Assembly: GCF_024460775.1 (NCBI RefSeq)
Contig: NZ_JANFYZ010000016.1
Location: 1-54,456, forward strand
Direction: 5' to 3'
Length of the DNA stretch: 54,456 nucleotides
Origin: Desulfovibrio desulfuricans
Lineage (GTDB): Bacteria > Desulfobacterota > Desulfovibrionia > Desulfovibrionales > Desulfovibrionaceae
Shown here: piece after piece, positions 41,990 through 50,085 of the stretch
Position numbering within the stretch: position 1 is the stretch's first letter
How the letters are laid out: the number at the start of each line of letters is the position of its first letter
The notes under the pieces: generated by a model
Told to the model about the DNA's origin: nothing
The model's database searches: none
The model's input: the letters and a program-made list of their open reading frames with translations, nothing else
Made by a program: the position numbers and the translations under genes

Positions 41990-42925
41990 ATGCATGTTCT
42001 CATTCTGGGCGGCACAGGCTTTGTGGGGCGATACATGGCAACGGCGCTCATGCGCCAGGGCCTCACCGTAAGCGTGGTTTCACGCAGGGCGGGCAAGGAC
42101 GGCAACGGGCCACGGCGCGTGGTCTGGAACGGCTGGGATGGGGCTGCCCTGGCCGGATTGCTGGACGGCATCGACGCCATCATCAACCTTCAGGGCGAGA
42201 ATATCGGCGGAGGCCGCTGGACGCCGGAACGCAAGCAGGCCATTGTGAACAGCCGGGTAGAAACCGGGCAAGCCTTGTGCGTTGCCCTGCGCCTGCGCAA
42301 GGAACAATCCCAGCAAGCGCCTGCAACCCTCTTGCAGGCTTCGGCCAGCGGATACTACGGCCTGTGGCAAAACAGCGCGCCGCCCTGCGATGAAGGTGCG
42401 CCCTCCGGCACGGGATTTCTGGCCGAAACCTGCCGCCTGTGGGAACAGAGCACCGTGCCCGTTGAAGCGATGGGCATCCGCCGTTGCGTGCTGCGCTTTG
42501 CCCCGGTGCTGGGCAAAAAGGCGGATGGAACCCCCGGCGGATTTCTGGAGCGCATGCTGCCCCCTTTCCGCATGTTTATGGGCGGGCCGCTGGGTTCAGG
42601 CAAACAGCCATTCTGCTGGACGCACCTTGAAGACGTGACCGGAGCAGCCGCCCTGCTGCTGCAAAGACCCGACCTTGCGGGCACGTTCAACATCTGCGCG
42701 CCGCGCACCCCCAGCATGAGCGAATTTACCCGCGCCCTTGGCAAGGCCTGCGGCAAGCCCTCGTGGCTGCCTGTGCCCGCAGCGATACTGCGCCTGATGC
42801 TGGGGCAGATGGCCGATGAACTGTTGCTCGCAGGGCAGAATCCTGTTCCAGCGCGGTTGCAGGCTGCTGGCTATGCCTTTCACCAGCCGGATCTTGAATC
42901 AGCCCTGCGGAGTGTGCTTCTCTAA
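41990..42925 (+). CDS. TIGR01777-family NAD(P)-dependent epimerase-like protein
   Basis: 311 residues. It has a Rossmann nucleotide loop GGTGFVGRYMATAL at the N-terminus and the family hallmarks INLQGENIGGGRWTPERKQAIVNSR, ASASGYYG (YxxxK-type region replaced), FLAETCRLWE and LRFAPVLGKKADG. The C-terminal DUF1731-like region has LQAAGYAFHQPDLESALR. These are SDR39U1-like proteins of unsettled reaction. It follows the LysR gene by 72 bp, perhaps in one transcript, and is convergent with fetB. Confidence 0.92.
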   Translation: MHVLILGGTGFVGRYMATALMRQGLTVSVVSRRAGKDGNGPRRVVWNGWDGAALAGLLDGIDAIINLQGENIGGGRWTPERKQAIVNSRVETGQALCVALRLRKEQSQQAPATLLQASASGYYGLWQNSAPPCDEGAPSGTGFLAETCRLWEQSTVPVEAMGIRRCVLRFAPVLGKKADGTPGGFLERMLPPFRMFMGGPLGSGKQPFCWTHLEDVTGAAALLLQRPDLAGTFNICAPRTPSMSEFTRALGKACGKPSWLPVPAAILRLMLGQMADELLLAGQNPVPARLQAAGYAFHQPDLESALRSVLL

Positions 42926-42982
42926 CGCCGCTAACGCATTATCCGTAAACAGCGCTCGGACAGTCCCACTGGCAACCTGCGC

Positions 42983-43756
42983 CTAGAAAGCCACCTGTTT
43001 TTGCGCGTTCCAGAGCGTTCTGTAGCCGAAATAGAGCGAGCAGAAACAGCACAGGCACACGCAGGCGCAAATAGCCACCATGATGGTTATCTGGTACAGG
43101 ATGGCAGTGGTGGGAGCGGTGCCGGAAAGTATCTGGCCTGTCATCATGCCGGGCAGCACCACTATGCCCATGCCCAGCATGGAGTTGAGCGTGGGCACGA
43201 GGGCGGTTTCCAGCGCCTGGCACACAAAGGGAAAGAGCACCTTTTCCGGCGTGGCCCCGATGTTCAGCAGCGCCTCCACGCGCGCCCGCTGCCCCTCAAG
43301 GCCGTTCCAGAATGACTTGAGGCCCAGCGAAACGCCCGTGAGCGCATTGCCCATGAGCATGCCGCTGATGGGGATGAGGTATTGCGGATCAAACACGCTC
43401 TGCCCCACAATACAGGTCACGAAAAATATGATGATGCCCAGCCCGCAACTGGCAATGGAAACAGACACTATTACCCGAAAGCGCGGGTTGAGCCTTTTGT
43501 TGCGCGAAAGCACCAGATAAATGGTAAAAAACACCAGTATGAGCAGATAGCCCATGGTGAGCAGTGGGTGCGGATGCTCGAAAAGAAATGTCAGCGCGTA
43601 GCCTGCGGCAATGAGCTGCAAGGTCATGCGTGCGCTTGCCAGCACCAGTAGTTTGGTCTGGTTGATGCGGCATTTTTTCATAACCGCCAGCACCACCAAC
43701 AAGAGCACATAGACGAGCAAAAACGAGCCTAACTGAATCTGGGCAACGCCGTTCAT
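42983..43756 (-). CDS. fetB: FetB-type ABC transporter permease (iron export)
   Basis: 257 residues, seven hydrophobic helices. The FetB/UPF0014 signature is present: RMTLQLIAAGYALTFLF, ISGMLMGNALTGVSLGLKSFWNGLEGQRARVEALLNIGATPEKVLFPFV and VVLPGMMTGQILSGTAPTTAILYQI. In E. coli FetAB exports iron and lessens oxidative stress. It is separated from the ATPase gene by only two bases, so coupled. Substrate iron is inferred from the family. Confidence 0.9.
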   Translation of the reverse strand: MNGVAQIQLGSFLLVYVLLLVVLAVMKKCRINQTKLLVLASARMTLQLIAAGYALTFLFEHPHPLLTMGYLLILVFFTIYLVLSRNKRLNPRFRVIVSVSIASCGLGIIIFFVTCIVGQSVFDPQYLIPISGMLMGNALTGVSLGLKSFWNGLEGQRARVEALLNIGATPEKVLFPFVCQALETALVPTLNSMLGMGIVVLPGMMTGQILSGTAPTTAILYQITIMVAICACVCLCCFCSLYFGYRTLWNAQKQVAF

Positions 43757-43758
43757 GG

Positions 43759-44382
43759 TTATTCCGCCTCTGCCCGCAGGCTGATGATGTTTTCCGCATG
43801 CCGCCCGGTCAGGGCGGGATCATGGCTCACGGCTACCACGGTCATGCCGCGCTCGCGGCAAAAAGCCAGCACCTGAGCCATAAAGCGCTCTGCCGTTTCC
43901 TGATCCAGAGCCGAGGTGGGTTCGTCGAGCATCAGCACCTTGGGCAGGAATGAAAGGCAGATGGCCAGAAACACGCGCTGGCGTTCGCCGCCGGAAAGAT
44001 GCACGCAAGGCGCATCCAGCGGGAAATTGGCGCAGCACAGGCGCAGGAATTTCTGCTTGTCTTCCGCCGCAAGGGTGGCGGATTCTCTGGCTTCGCAAAA
44101 GGCGTCAAAGTTTTCGCCCACGGTGCCTTCAAAGAGAAACACGGACTGCCCTGCCAGCAAAACCTCTCGCCGCAGGGCAATGCTGTCCGTTTGGGCCATG
44201 TCCTGCCCCTGATACAGCACCGTGCCTGCCGTAGGGGCCAGAGTTTTGTTGAACAGCCGCAGTAGCGTGCTTTTGCCGCAGCCGCTGGGGCCGCTGATAA
44301 AGGTGGCCTTGCCCTCTTCGATGTCCAGATCTCTATAGGATATCTGGCCGTAGGCAAGACCGCGTGTCTGTATACAGGACAT
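43759..44382 (-). CDS. fetA: FetA-type ABC transporter ATPase (iron export)
   Basis: 207 residues. Walker A is SGPSGCGKST, followed by Q-loop AGQSVFLFEGTVGENF and signature HLSGGERQRVFLAICLS. Walker B is VLMLDEPTSALD and H-loop VSHD. It is short for an ABC ATPase, as expected of FetA. It is first of the two-gene fetAB operon. Confidence 0.9.
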   Translation of the reverse strand: MSCIQTRGLAYGQISYRDLDIEEGKATFISGPSGCGKSTLLRLFNKTLAPTAGTVLYQGQDMAQTDSIALRREVLLAGQSVFLFEGTVGENFDAFCEARESATLAAEDKQKFLRLCCANFPLDAPCVHLSGGERQRVFLAICLSFLPKVLMLDEPTSALDQETAERFMAQVLAFCRERGMTVVAVSHDPALTGRHAENIISLRAEAE

Positions 44383-44660
44383 GGTTTCTCCTGATGGCTG
44401 ACGTGATGCAGGACTATTCCGGCGTAGGCCATCCTACAGAGGAGCGCGGCAAGGTCAACAGCCTCTAAACGCTTTGTGCCGCGTAGCAGAATTTTTTTAC
44501 ATCTGCGCCAGAATCTTCATCCCTTGCGGGGGGCGGCTTCTGGGCGGTTTTTTTCAGTCAGGCCGCCGTCTGCCGCAATCTGGGGCTGATGGGGCATTGT
44601 GCATTGGCGTGTATGAGGCTATGGTACGCTACCAAGTAATTTTTTATGTACAGGAACAGC

Positions 44661-46514
44661 ATGTCCCCATCGTTCGAAGATTTTCATTTGTCCCCGGAAT
44701 TATTGCAGGCCGTCAAGGATATGGGTTTTGAAGAACCCTCTCCTATTCAGGTGCTCGCCGTACCCTTTCTGCTGACTGGCCGCGACGCGGTAGGTCAGGC
44801 CCAGACCGGCACCGGCAAAACAGCCGCCTTTGGCATGCCCATTCTGGAAAAGCTCACCCCCACAAGGGCGGTGCAGTCGCTGGTGCTTTGCCCCACGCGC
44901 GAGCTTGCCATTCAGGTTGCCGAAGAACTCAGCAAACTGGCCGCCCGCATGCGCGGCGTCGCCATTTTGCCCATATACGGCGGTCAGGCCATTGAACGCC
45001 AGCTCCGCGCTCTTGAACGCGGCGTGCAGGTGGTGGTAGGCACCCCTGGCCGCGTTATGGATCACCTCCAGCGCGGCACCCTCCGCCTGGGCGGCGCAAC
45101 CACCATTGTGCTTGATGAAGCCGACGAAATGCTCGATATGGGCTTTCGCGAAGATATAGAAGCCATTCTGGAGCGGGTGCCCGCTGAATGCCAGCGCGTA
45201 CTTTTTTCGGCCACCATGCCCCCGGCTATTTTGCAGTTGAGCAAGCGCTTTCTGCGTGAGCCGGAAATGCTGGCCATTGCCCAGAAAACCCTGACCGTGC
45301 CCGCCATTGAGCAGGTCTATTACGAAGTGCGCCCCCATCAGAAGATGGACGCGCTGTGCCGGGTGCTGGACGCCCAGGGATTCCGCAAGGCCCTGGTGTT
45401 CTGCTCCACCAAGCGCAGCGTGGACGAAGTGACGGCCCACCTGCAACAGCGCGGCTATCAGAGCGACGGCCTGCACGGCGACCTTGCCCAGTCGCAGCGC
45501 GACAGGGTCATGCAGCGTTTTCGCGGTGAGGGGCTGGACATTCTGATTGCCACGGACGTTGCCGCGCGCGGCATTGACGTGGACGATGTGGATGCCGTGG
45601 TCAACTACGATATCCCCCATGACGCAGAGCGCTACGTGCACCGCATTGGCCGCACCGGGCGCGCTGGCCGCGTGGGCAAGGCCTTCACCTTTGTGACCCT
45701 GCGCGAGCAGCACAAGCTGCGCGACATTATCCGGCATACCAAGGCCCGCATCCAGCAGGAACGCCTGCCTTCGCTGCGCGACGTTGCCAACATCCGCACC
45801 TCGCGGTTGCTGGACGAAGTGCGCGCCACGCTGACCGCCGGTGCGCTGGAAAGCTGCATGCAGATGGTTGAAGACTTTTTGTCCGAACAGTTTGCAGACG
45901 ACGTGATCACCAGCCGCGATGTGGCCGCAGCCCTGCTCAAGCTGCTGATGCAGCGCGATTTTGGCGATGCCACCAACGTGCCAGAAGAAGACCCGCTGGC
46001 CGAAGCGCCCCGTCGTTTTGGCCGCGATGGTCGTGACGGTCGCGACGGGTTCCGTCAGGGCGACCGCGATGGCGCGCGTCCGCGCCGTAATGATGCGCCC
46101 ATGACCCGCCTGCACATCAGCGTGGGGCACGCGCACAAGGTTTCGCCCGGCGAAATGGTGGGCGCCATCACTGGCGAATGCGGCATTGCTGGCCGCAGCA
46201 TCGGCGCAATCAGCATTCAAAAGCATTTCAGCCTTGTTGAAGTGCAGAGCGAATTTGCCGATGACGTGCTGGCCGTTCTTAACCGGGGCGTGTTTATTGC
46301 CGGTACGCGCGTAACCGCCAAGCTGGATACTGGCGGCGGCTCGTTCCAGCGCAAGAGCTTTGGCCCTGGCCCCCGCGCACCGCGTGGCCCCCGGCCCGGA
46401 TACCCTGCCCGCAATCAGCGCGATGGCGGCGGTAACGGTGGCGGCGGCAAGCGGTTTACGCACCCCGATAAATGGGGCAGAAAACCGCGCGGCGCAGAAG
46501 AAGACAAGGATTAA
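44661..46514 (+). CDS. deaD: DEAD-box RNA helicase, DeaD/CsdA-like
   Basis: 617 residues from ATG 44661 (AGGA six bases upstream; the ATG at 44646 lacks a site). The Q motif is GFEEPSPIQ, motif I AQTGTGKT, Ia PTRELA, II VLDEADEMLD, III SAT, V ATDVAARGIDV and VI HRIGRTGRAG. The C-terminal DbpA/CsdA RNA-binding domain is at about 485-565 (TRLHISVGHAHKVSPGEMVGAITGECGI). A linker rich in Arg/Asp/Gly precedes it and a basic Gly-rich tail follows. It unwinds RNA in ribosome assembly and cold adaptation. Single gene, with a strong terminator. Confidence 0.95.
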   Translation: MSPSFEDFHLSPELLQAVKDMGFEEPSPIQVLAVPFLLTGRDAVGQAQTGTGKTAAFGMPILEKLTPTRAVQSLVLCPTRELAIQVAEELSKLAARMRGVAILPIYGGQAIERQLRALERGVQVVVGTPGRVMDHLQRGTLRLGGATTIVLDEADEMLDMGFREDIEAILERVPAECQRVLFSATMPPAILQLSKRFLREPEMLAIAQKTLTVPAIEQVYYEVRPHQKMDALCRVLDAQGFRKALVFCSTKRSVDEVTAHLQQRGYQSDGLHGDLAQSQRDRVMQRFRGEGLDILIATDVAARGIDVDDVDAVVNYDIPHDAERYVHRIGRTGRAGRVGKAFTFVTLREQHKLRDIIRHTKARIQQERLPSLRDVANIRTSRLLDEVRATLTAGALESCMQMVEDFLSEQFADDVITSRDVAAALLKLLMQRDFGDATNVPEEDPLAEAPRRFGRDGRDGRDGFRQGDRDGARPRRNDAPMTRLHISVGHAHKVSPGEMVGAITGECGIAGRSIGAISIQKHFSLVEVQSEFADDVLAVLNRGVFIAGTRVTAKLDTGGGSFQRKSFGPGPRAPRGPRPGYPARNQRDGGGNGGGGKRFTHPDKWGRKPRGAEEDKD

Positions 46515-46530
46515 TCTTTGTTGCTAGCAT

Positions 46531-46568
46531 AACGGCCCGTTGGCTCATAGAGCCAACGGGCCGTTTTA
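46531..46568 (+). terminator. Terminator of the DEAD-box helicase gene
   Basis: AACGGCCCGTTGGCT (46531-46545) pairs with AGCCAACGGGCCGTT (46551-46565), loop CATAG, followed by TTTAATTT. Confidence 0.9.
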
Positions 46569-46569
46569 A

Positions 46570-47123
46570 TTTCATCTACATGCCGCGTCAGCCAGGCTGG
46601 GGTAAGGTGCCGTCTACTTGCACACGCAGAACATCGGGGAAATTCACGGACGGCCCTCCCTTTTTCCCGAATGATGCCCCCCTGCGCTGTTGAGTATATC
46701 CTTTGCATAACCCAAAGAATACATATCCCCCAGCGCCGTGGGGACGTAAGCCCCTATAAGGCTCTCTTACCATCTGCTCCCTAGCAGGTGCATGTTCGAT
46801 CTGACATTTGCATTTCTGTTACTTACGGCCCGTTAACGGGTTACCCTGGATACGGAGGACTCAACTGATCGCTGAGCTTATCTCTATCAAGTTACTTTTT
46901 TATGCAATCCTGAATTTTTGTACTATCCTTGCCCGCGGTATCTATATAAAAACCCGCGAAACAAAAACTCACGACTGTAATATTTTAATTTAAGATTGCC
47001 GATTGCTTATAGAGTATCAAACTATTTTTACCTTTTAAGTACCCCATAAAACTCGATACGCTTATCTCCGGGGGTATCGCAAGCAGCATGAGAATATGAA
47101 CCTCTAAACTACGCAGCAGCTTC
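46570..47123. other. Gene-poor stretch where composition turns AT-rich
   Basis: About 550 bp. Two short minus-strand frames (46588-46773 with AGGGAG upstream, and one starting near 46719) have no recognisable domain, and may be decayed coding sequence. From 46870 the DNA is strongly AT-rich. Nothing else is recognised. Confidence 0.4.
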
Positions 47124-47519
47124 TTATTCAACTTCTCCAGAAGCAGTCTGGCGTTCCTCTTTAGTATCATAGTGTTCACGTGCCTTTTCGATTTGAGGCA
47201 GGTGTTCTATCGCCCAATTGTAGACCGCCCTTAAAGGTACCTGTAGCGTTCGGCCAAGTTCGGTAATTGAATATTCGACGGCTACAGGAGATGTCGCCAT
47301 AATCTTGCGCATGATTAATCCATTTCTTTCCAATCGTCTCAAAGCCTGCGTCAACGCCTTATGCGTAATACTCTCAAGCCTGCGCATGAGCTCGTTAAAC
47401 CGTGTAGGCTTCTCTTCTAGAATAGTTAGGATCATCACAGACCACTTGTTTGCAACTTGGTCGAAGAATGATCGTGCCGCGCAGTCCGCAAAAAAAACAG
47501 TATCCACTTTTTGTGTCAT
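47124..47519 (-). CDS. HxlR-family regulator, divergent from hydrolase
   Basis: 131 residues. The HxlR core DQVANKWSVMILTILEEKPTRFNELMRRLESITHKALTQALRRLERNGLIMRK is followed by PVAVEYSITELGRTL. Cys13 lies ahead of the first helix, as in redox-sensing members. AGGAG precedes the ATG. It is divergent from a Tat-exported alpha/beta hydrolase, with a perfect 20-bp palindrome in the 101-bp gap, which is very likely its operator. The gene and its target are more AT-rich than the genes to the left, suggesting transfer. Confidence 0.9.
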   Translation of the reverse strand: MTQKVDTVFFADCAARSFFDQVANKWSVMILTILEEKPTRFNELMRRLESITHKALTQALRRLERNGLIMRKIMATSPVAVEYSITELGRTLQVPLRAVYNWAIEHLPQIEKAREHYDTKEERQTASGEVE

Positions 47520-47540
47520 AGCAGTATACTCCTGTATATC

Positions 47541-47560
47541 TACGCACCTTAAGGTGCGTA
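47541..47560. promoter_or_regulatory. Perfect 20-bp palindrome, probable HxlR operator
   Basis: TACGCACCTTAAGGTGCGTA is perfectly symmetric. It lies 21 bp before the HxlR start and directly beside the predicted promoter of the hydrolase, where a bound dimer would block transcription. Confidence 0.75.
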
Positions 47561-47561
47561 A

Positions 47562-47590
47562 TTGACGTTATAATCGTAGCATATATTAAT
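47562..47590 (+). promoter_or_regulatory. Probable sigma-70 promoter of the hydrolase gene
   Basis: TTGACG, a 17-bp spacer and ATTAAT. The -35 box begins one base after the palindrome. The -10 is a weaker match. Confidence 0.5.
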
Positions 47591-47620
47591 GAGCACAGCC
47601 CACTTTATTAATGGTCGCCG

Positions 47621-48598
47621 ATGTTGATGTCGGCGAGAATATCTCAAAGGATGCTTACATTGAAAGTACAGAACACGCCCTTATCCCGGCGAGGTCTCAT
47701 GAAGCTGCTAGGCTTGACCACAGCCTCGACAATTATGGCCAACCCCCTGCGCGGCCTTATGGTACTTACGGGGTTAGCCACAGACGCGACCACTCCAATA
47801 CAGGCCTTTGCCGCAAGTAAACCAACCGCCGAGCTTTTTTATACCGACACTGGAAAAGGTAAAAACATGATGCTGCTCCACGGTTGGAGTTGTGACTCGC
47901 ATGATTGGAGTTGGCAACTCCCAGCGTTGGAAAGCCGTTATCGCGTTGTTGCCATAGATCTGCGCGGGCACGGCAGATCCGAGCTAATGCCGTCTGGCAA
48001 TTACATGCCGGATGACTATGTCGCAGATATCGAAACGCTCATCGAGACTAGGTTTTCAAGTGAAAAATTTGTGCTGGTGGGGCATTCGATGGGAGGGCAA
48101 ATCGCCGCACGCCTAGCGAACAAACGGCCGGATCTGATTGAGGGAGTCGTCTCGGTTGATGGTTCGCTCGGATTTTCCGACAAACTTGCTTCTATATTTC
48201 AAAAGACGGTTGATGACCTGCAACACGGCAATCCAAGCGATGTAATATCAGCCTTATTAGCCGGATTTTACGACAAAGCCACAGATCCTGCTTTAAAACG
48301 ATGGCATACCAGACGCCTTCAGGGCACACCGATCTATCCTGTGCGTGAATCCTTTGCCCCCTTATTTTTTGGCCCAAACCAAGTCGGACTTGGGAAGCAA
48401 AGCAAAGAATTTTGCAAAACCATTCGTACCCCATTTTATCATCTTTGCAGAGATAAAGAGCAAGCCGAGCGAATGCATACATGGTTCTCTCACCCGAAAT
48501 CAAAGGTCGACCTGTGGGAAGGCGCTGGGCACTGGATCATGCAGGATCGGAAGGACGATGTGAATGCGGCGATCATCACCTGGGTAGATGCGCTCTGA
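47621..48598 (+). CDS. Tat-exported alpha/beta hydrolase
   Basis: 325 residues from 47621; ATG 47651 would also keep the export signal. Residues 21-29 are LSRRGLMKL, a twin-arginine motif, followed by a hydrophobic stretch, so a folded protein is exported. Alpha/beta-hydrolase motifs: oxyanion loop LLHGWSCDSHDW (88-96), nucleophile Ser156 in LVGHSMGGQ and catalytic His in GAGHWIMQD near the C-terminus. It resembles non-haem haloperoxidase/esterase proteins. The start at 47699 has the best ribosome site but would cut off the twin arginines, so it is not preferred. It is under a likely HxlR repressor, suggesting it acts on a toxic or redox-active ester or lactone. Substrate is unknown. Confidence 0.88.
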   Translation: MLMSARISQRMLTLKVQNTPLSRRGLMKLLGLTTASTIMANPLRGLMVLTGLATDATTPIQAFAASKPTAELFYTDTGKGKNMMLLHGWSCDSHDWSWQLPALESRYRVVAIDLRGHGRSELMPSGNYMPDDYVADIETLIETRFSSEKFVLVGHSMGGQIAARLANKRPDLIEGVVSVDGSLGFSDKLASIFQKTVDDLQHGNPSDVISALLAGFYDKATDPALKRWHTRRLQGTPIYPVRESFAPLFFGPNQVGLGKQSKEFCKTIRTPFYHLCRDKEQAERMHTWFSHPKSKVDLWEGAGHWIMQDRKDDVNAAIITWVDAL

Positions 48599-48652
48599 GT
48601 GGCCTGAGAGGAGCCTCTACCTCAAAGACGGGGGCATAGCGGCTCAAAGAAA

Positions 48653-48683
48653 AAGGGCTTATGGCGGTTAGCCATAAGCCCTT
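48653..48683 (-). terminator. Terminator of the displaced tRNA-Lys end
   Basis: AAGGGCTTATGGC (48653-48665) pairs with GCCATAAGCCCTT (48671-48683). On the minus strand it is followed by TTTCTTT, so it serves leftward transcription from the tRNA. Confidence 0.8.
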
Positions 48684-48691
48684 GAAATATA

Positions 48692-48736
48692 TGGTGGGTC
48701 GTGCGGGGATCGAACCTGCGACTCTCTGCTTAAAAG
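48692..48736 (-). other. 3' half of tRNA-Lys(UUU), attachment site of the integrated element
   Basis: Read on the minus strand it runs from the anticodon loop CTTTTAA through the 3' anticodon strand, variable loop, T-arm (GCAGG-TTCGATC-CCCGC) and acceptor strand ACGACCC to the encoded CCA. The 5' half (acceptor, D-arm, 5' anticodon strand) is missing: the sequence to the right of 48736 does not pair. The T-arm has an A-C mismatch, suggesting drift after loss of function. It is the displaced chromosomal end; the intact tRNA should lie at the other end of the element, beyond the window. Confidence 0.82.
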
Positions 48737-48920
48737 ACTAAGTGCCATATTGTATATGGATTTTCATCTTTTGATATATTCTTTTAAAAACAGCTAGATA
48801 TACATGTTAAAGGTTGTTTGACTTTACACCTATTGCTCACTATTTTTATGATCTGTGTGGGGAATGGTGTGGGGAAGAAATGAGGCTCTCTGCTTTTTGC
48901 TGTACTTGAGGTGATCCTAT

Positions 48921-50084
48921 ATGGCAACACAAAAACGCACAAAATCTAAAAAATATCCAGGTGTTTACTTTCGCGATGACGATAGCGGCAAAGAGAGAAC
49001 ATATTACATCCGTTATCGAATTGGCGGCAGAGAGGCGAAGCAGATTGAAGAACCTGTGGGGAAGGCCTCTGTTGGAATGACTGAGGCCAAAGCCAATCAA
49101 GTACGCATAGACAGGATGCGTGGTAAAGAATTGTCCAATACTGAGAAACGGCGTTGCCTAGAAGAGAAAAAAAAACTTTTACAATCCCGAGCAACTCTTG
49201 CCAAACTTTGGGAGCATTATGCTGCAATAAATGCTGGTAAAGCCATCCTGAAAACAGACGCGTGCCTATTCAAATATTTTCCTCACCTGCACGAAAAGAC
49301 AACCGAGGAACTGACCACCAAGGACATTGATGATCTTCGTAATCAGCTGTCAGTACTCACCAAGCCGCGCAAAAAAGGCGGTGAAGCAAAGCCCCTATCC
49401 CCACAGACGATAAAGCATGTTTTGGCTTTTATTCGTAGACTTATCAACTTTGCAGTCAAGCGGGGGCTATGTGCCCAGCAGCCTACTCTTTATTTTGAAA
49501 TGCCTGAAGTAGATAATGTTAAGACGGAAGCCTTAACGCTGGATCAAGTAACGAAGCTCAAGCAGGCGCTTGATGAAGAGGCAGATCAAGTTGCAGCGAG
49601 CTTTATTCGATTGGCCCTTACCACGGGCATGCGCAAAAGTGCGCTCATGTCTTTGCGCTGGGACGACATTGACTTCGAGAGAGGATTCATCACTCTGCGC
49701 GGGGATGCTGCTAAAAAAGGAAAGACTGAAATCATCCCAATGTCACAGGCTGCTCGATCCATTCTAGTGCCCTTACCGCACGGCAGTAATTATGTCTTTC
49801 CCGGAAAGGATGGCGGACAAAGACAGGACTTCCGCCGTGTCGCACTTCGGGTCAAGAAGAAGGCAGGGCTTCCCGATGATTTCCGCCCCTTGCATGGATT
49901 GCGGCATGCATATGCGTCCTTTCTAGCGTCTAGTGGGAAAGTTGATCTATACACACTGCAAAAGTTACTGACTCATTCAAGCCCGCAAATGACCCAGCGA
50001 TACGCCCACTTGGCCGATGAGGCCATGCAGCGGGCAGCCAGTGTCGCGGATGAAATATTTAATATTGATAGGGAGAAGAAGTGA
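48921..50084 (+). CDS. P4-type tyrosine recombinase (integrase)
   Basis: 387 residues. The catalytic set is complete: Arg238 in TTGMRKSALMSLRW, Lys near 266-268, His325 and Arg328 in LHGLRHAYAS, His352 in LLTHSS and nucleophile Tyr361 in MTQRYAHL. The N-terminal arm-binding domain is rich in Lys/Arg (KRTKSKKYPGVYFRDD), followed by a core-binding SAM-like domain at about 90-185. It lies 184 bp from the tRNA-Lys fragment and reads away from it, the usual plan of tRNA-targeted islands. It ends one base before the next gene. Codon use is much more AT-rich than the left part of the window. Confidence 0.95.
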   Translation: MATQKRTKSKKYPGVYFRDDDSGKERTYYIRYRIGGREAKQIEEPVGKASVGMTEAKANQVRIDRMRGKELSNTEKRRCLEEKKKLLQSRATLAKLWEHYAAINAGKAILKTDACLFKYFPHLHEKTTEELTTKDIDDLRNQLSVLTKPRKKGGEAKPLSPQTIKHVLAFIRRLINFAVKRGLCAQQPTLYFEMPEVDNVKTEALTLDQVTKLKQALDEEADQVAASFIRLALTTGMRKSALMSLRWDDIDFERGFITLRGDAAKKGKTEIIPMSQAARSILVPLPHGSNYVFPGKDGGQRQDFRRVALRVKKKAGLPDDFRPLHGLRHAYASFLASSGKVDLYTLQKLLTHSSPQMTQRYAHLADEAMQRAASVADEIFNIDREKK

Positions 50085-50085
50085 T

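Noticed and set aside
44700..46463. 587-codon minus-strand open frame over the helicase
   Set aside because: Shadow of the DEAD-box gene, no recognisable motifs.
46588..46773. 61-codon minus-strand frame with a good AGGGAG site
   Set aside because: No family recognised and an overlapping frame looks equally plausible; kept only as possible decayed sequence.
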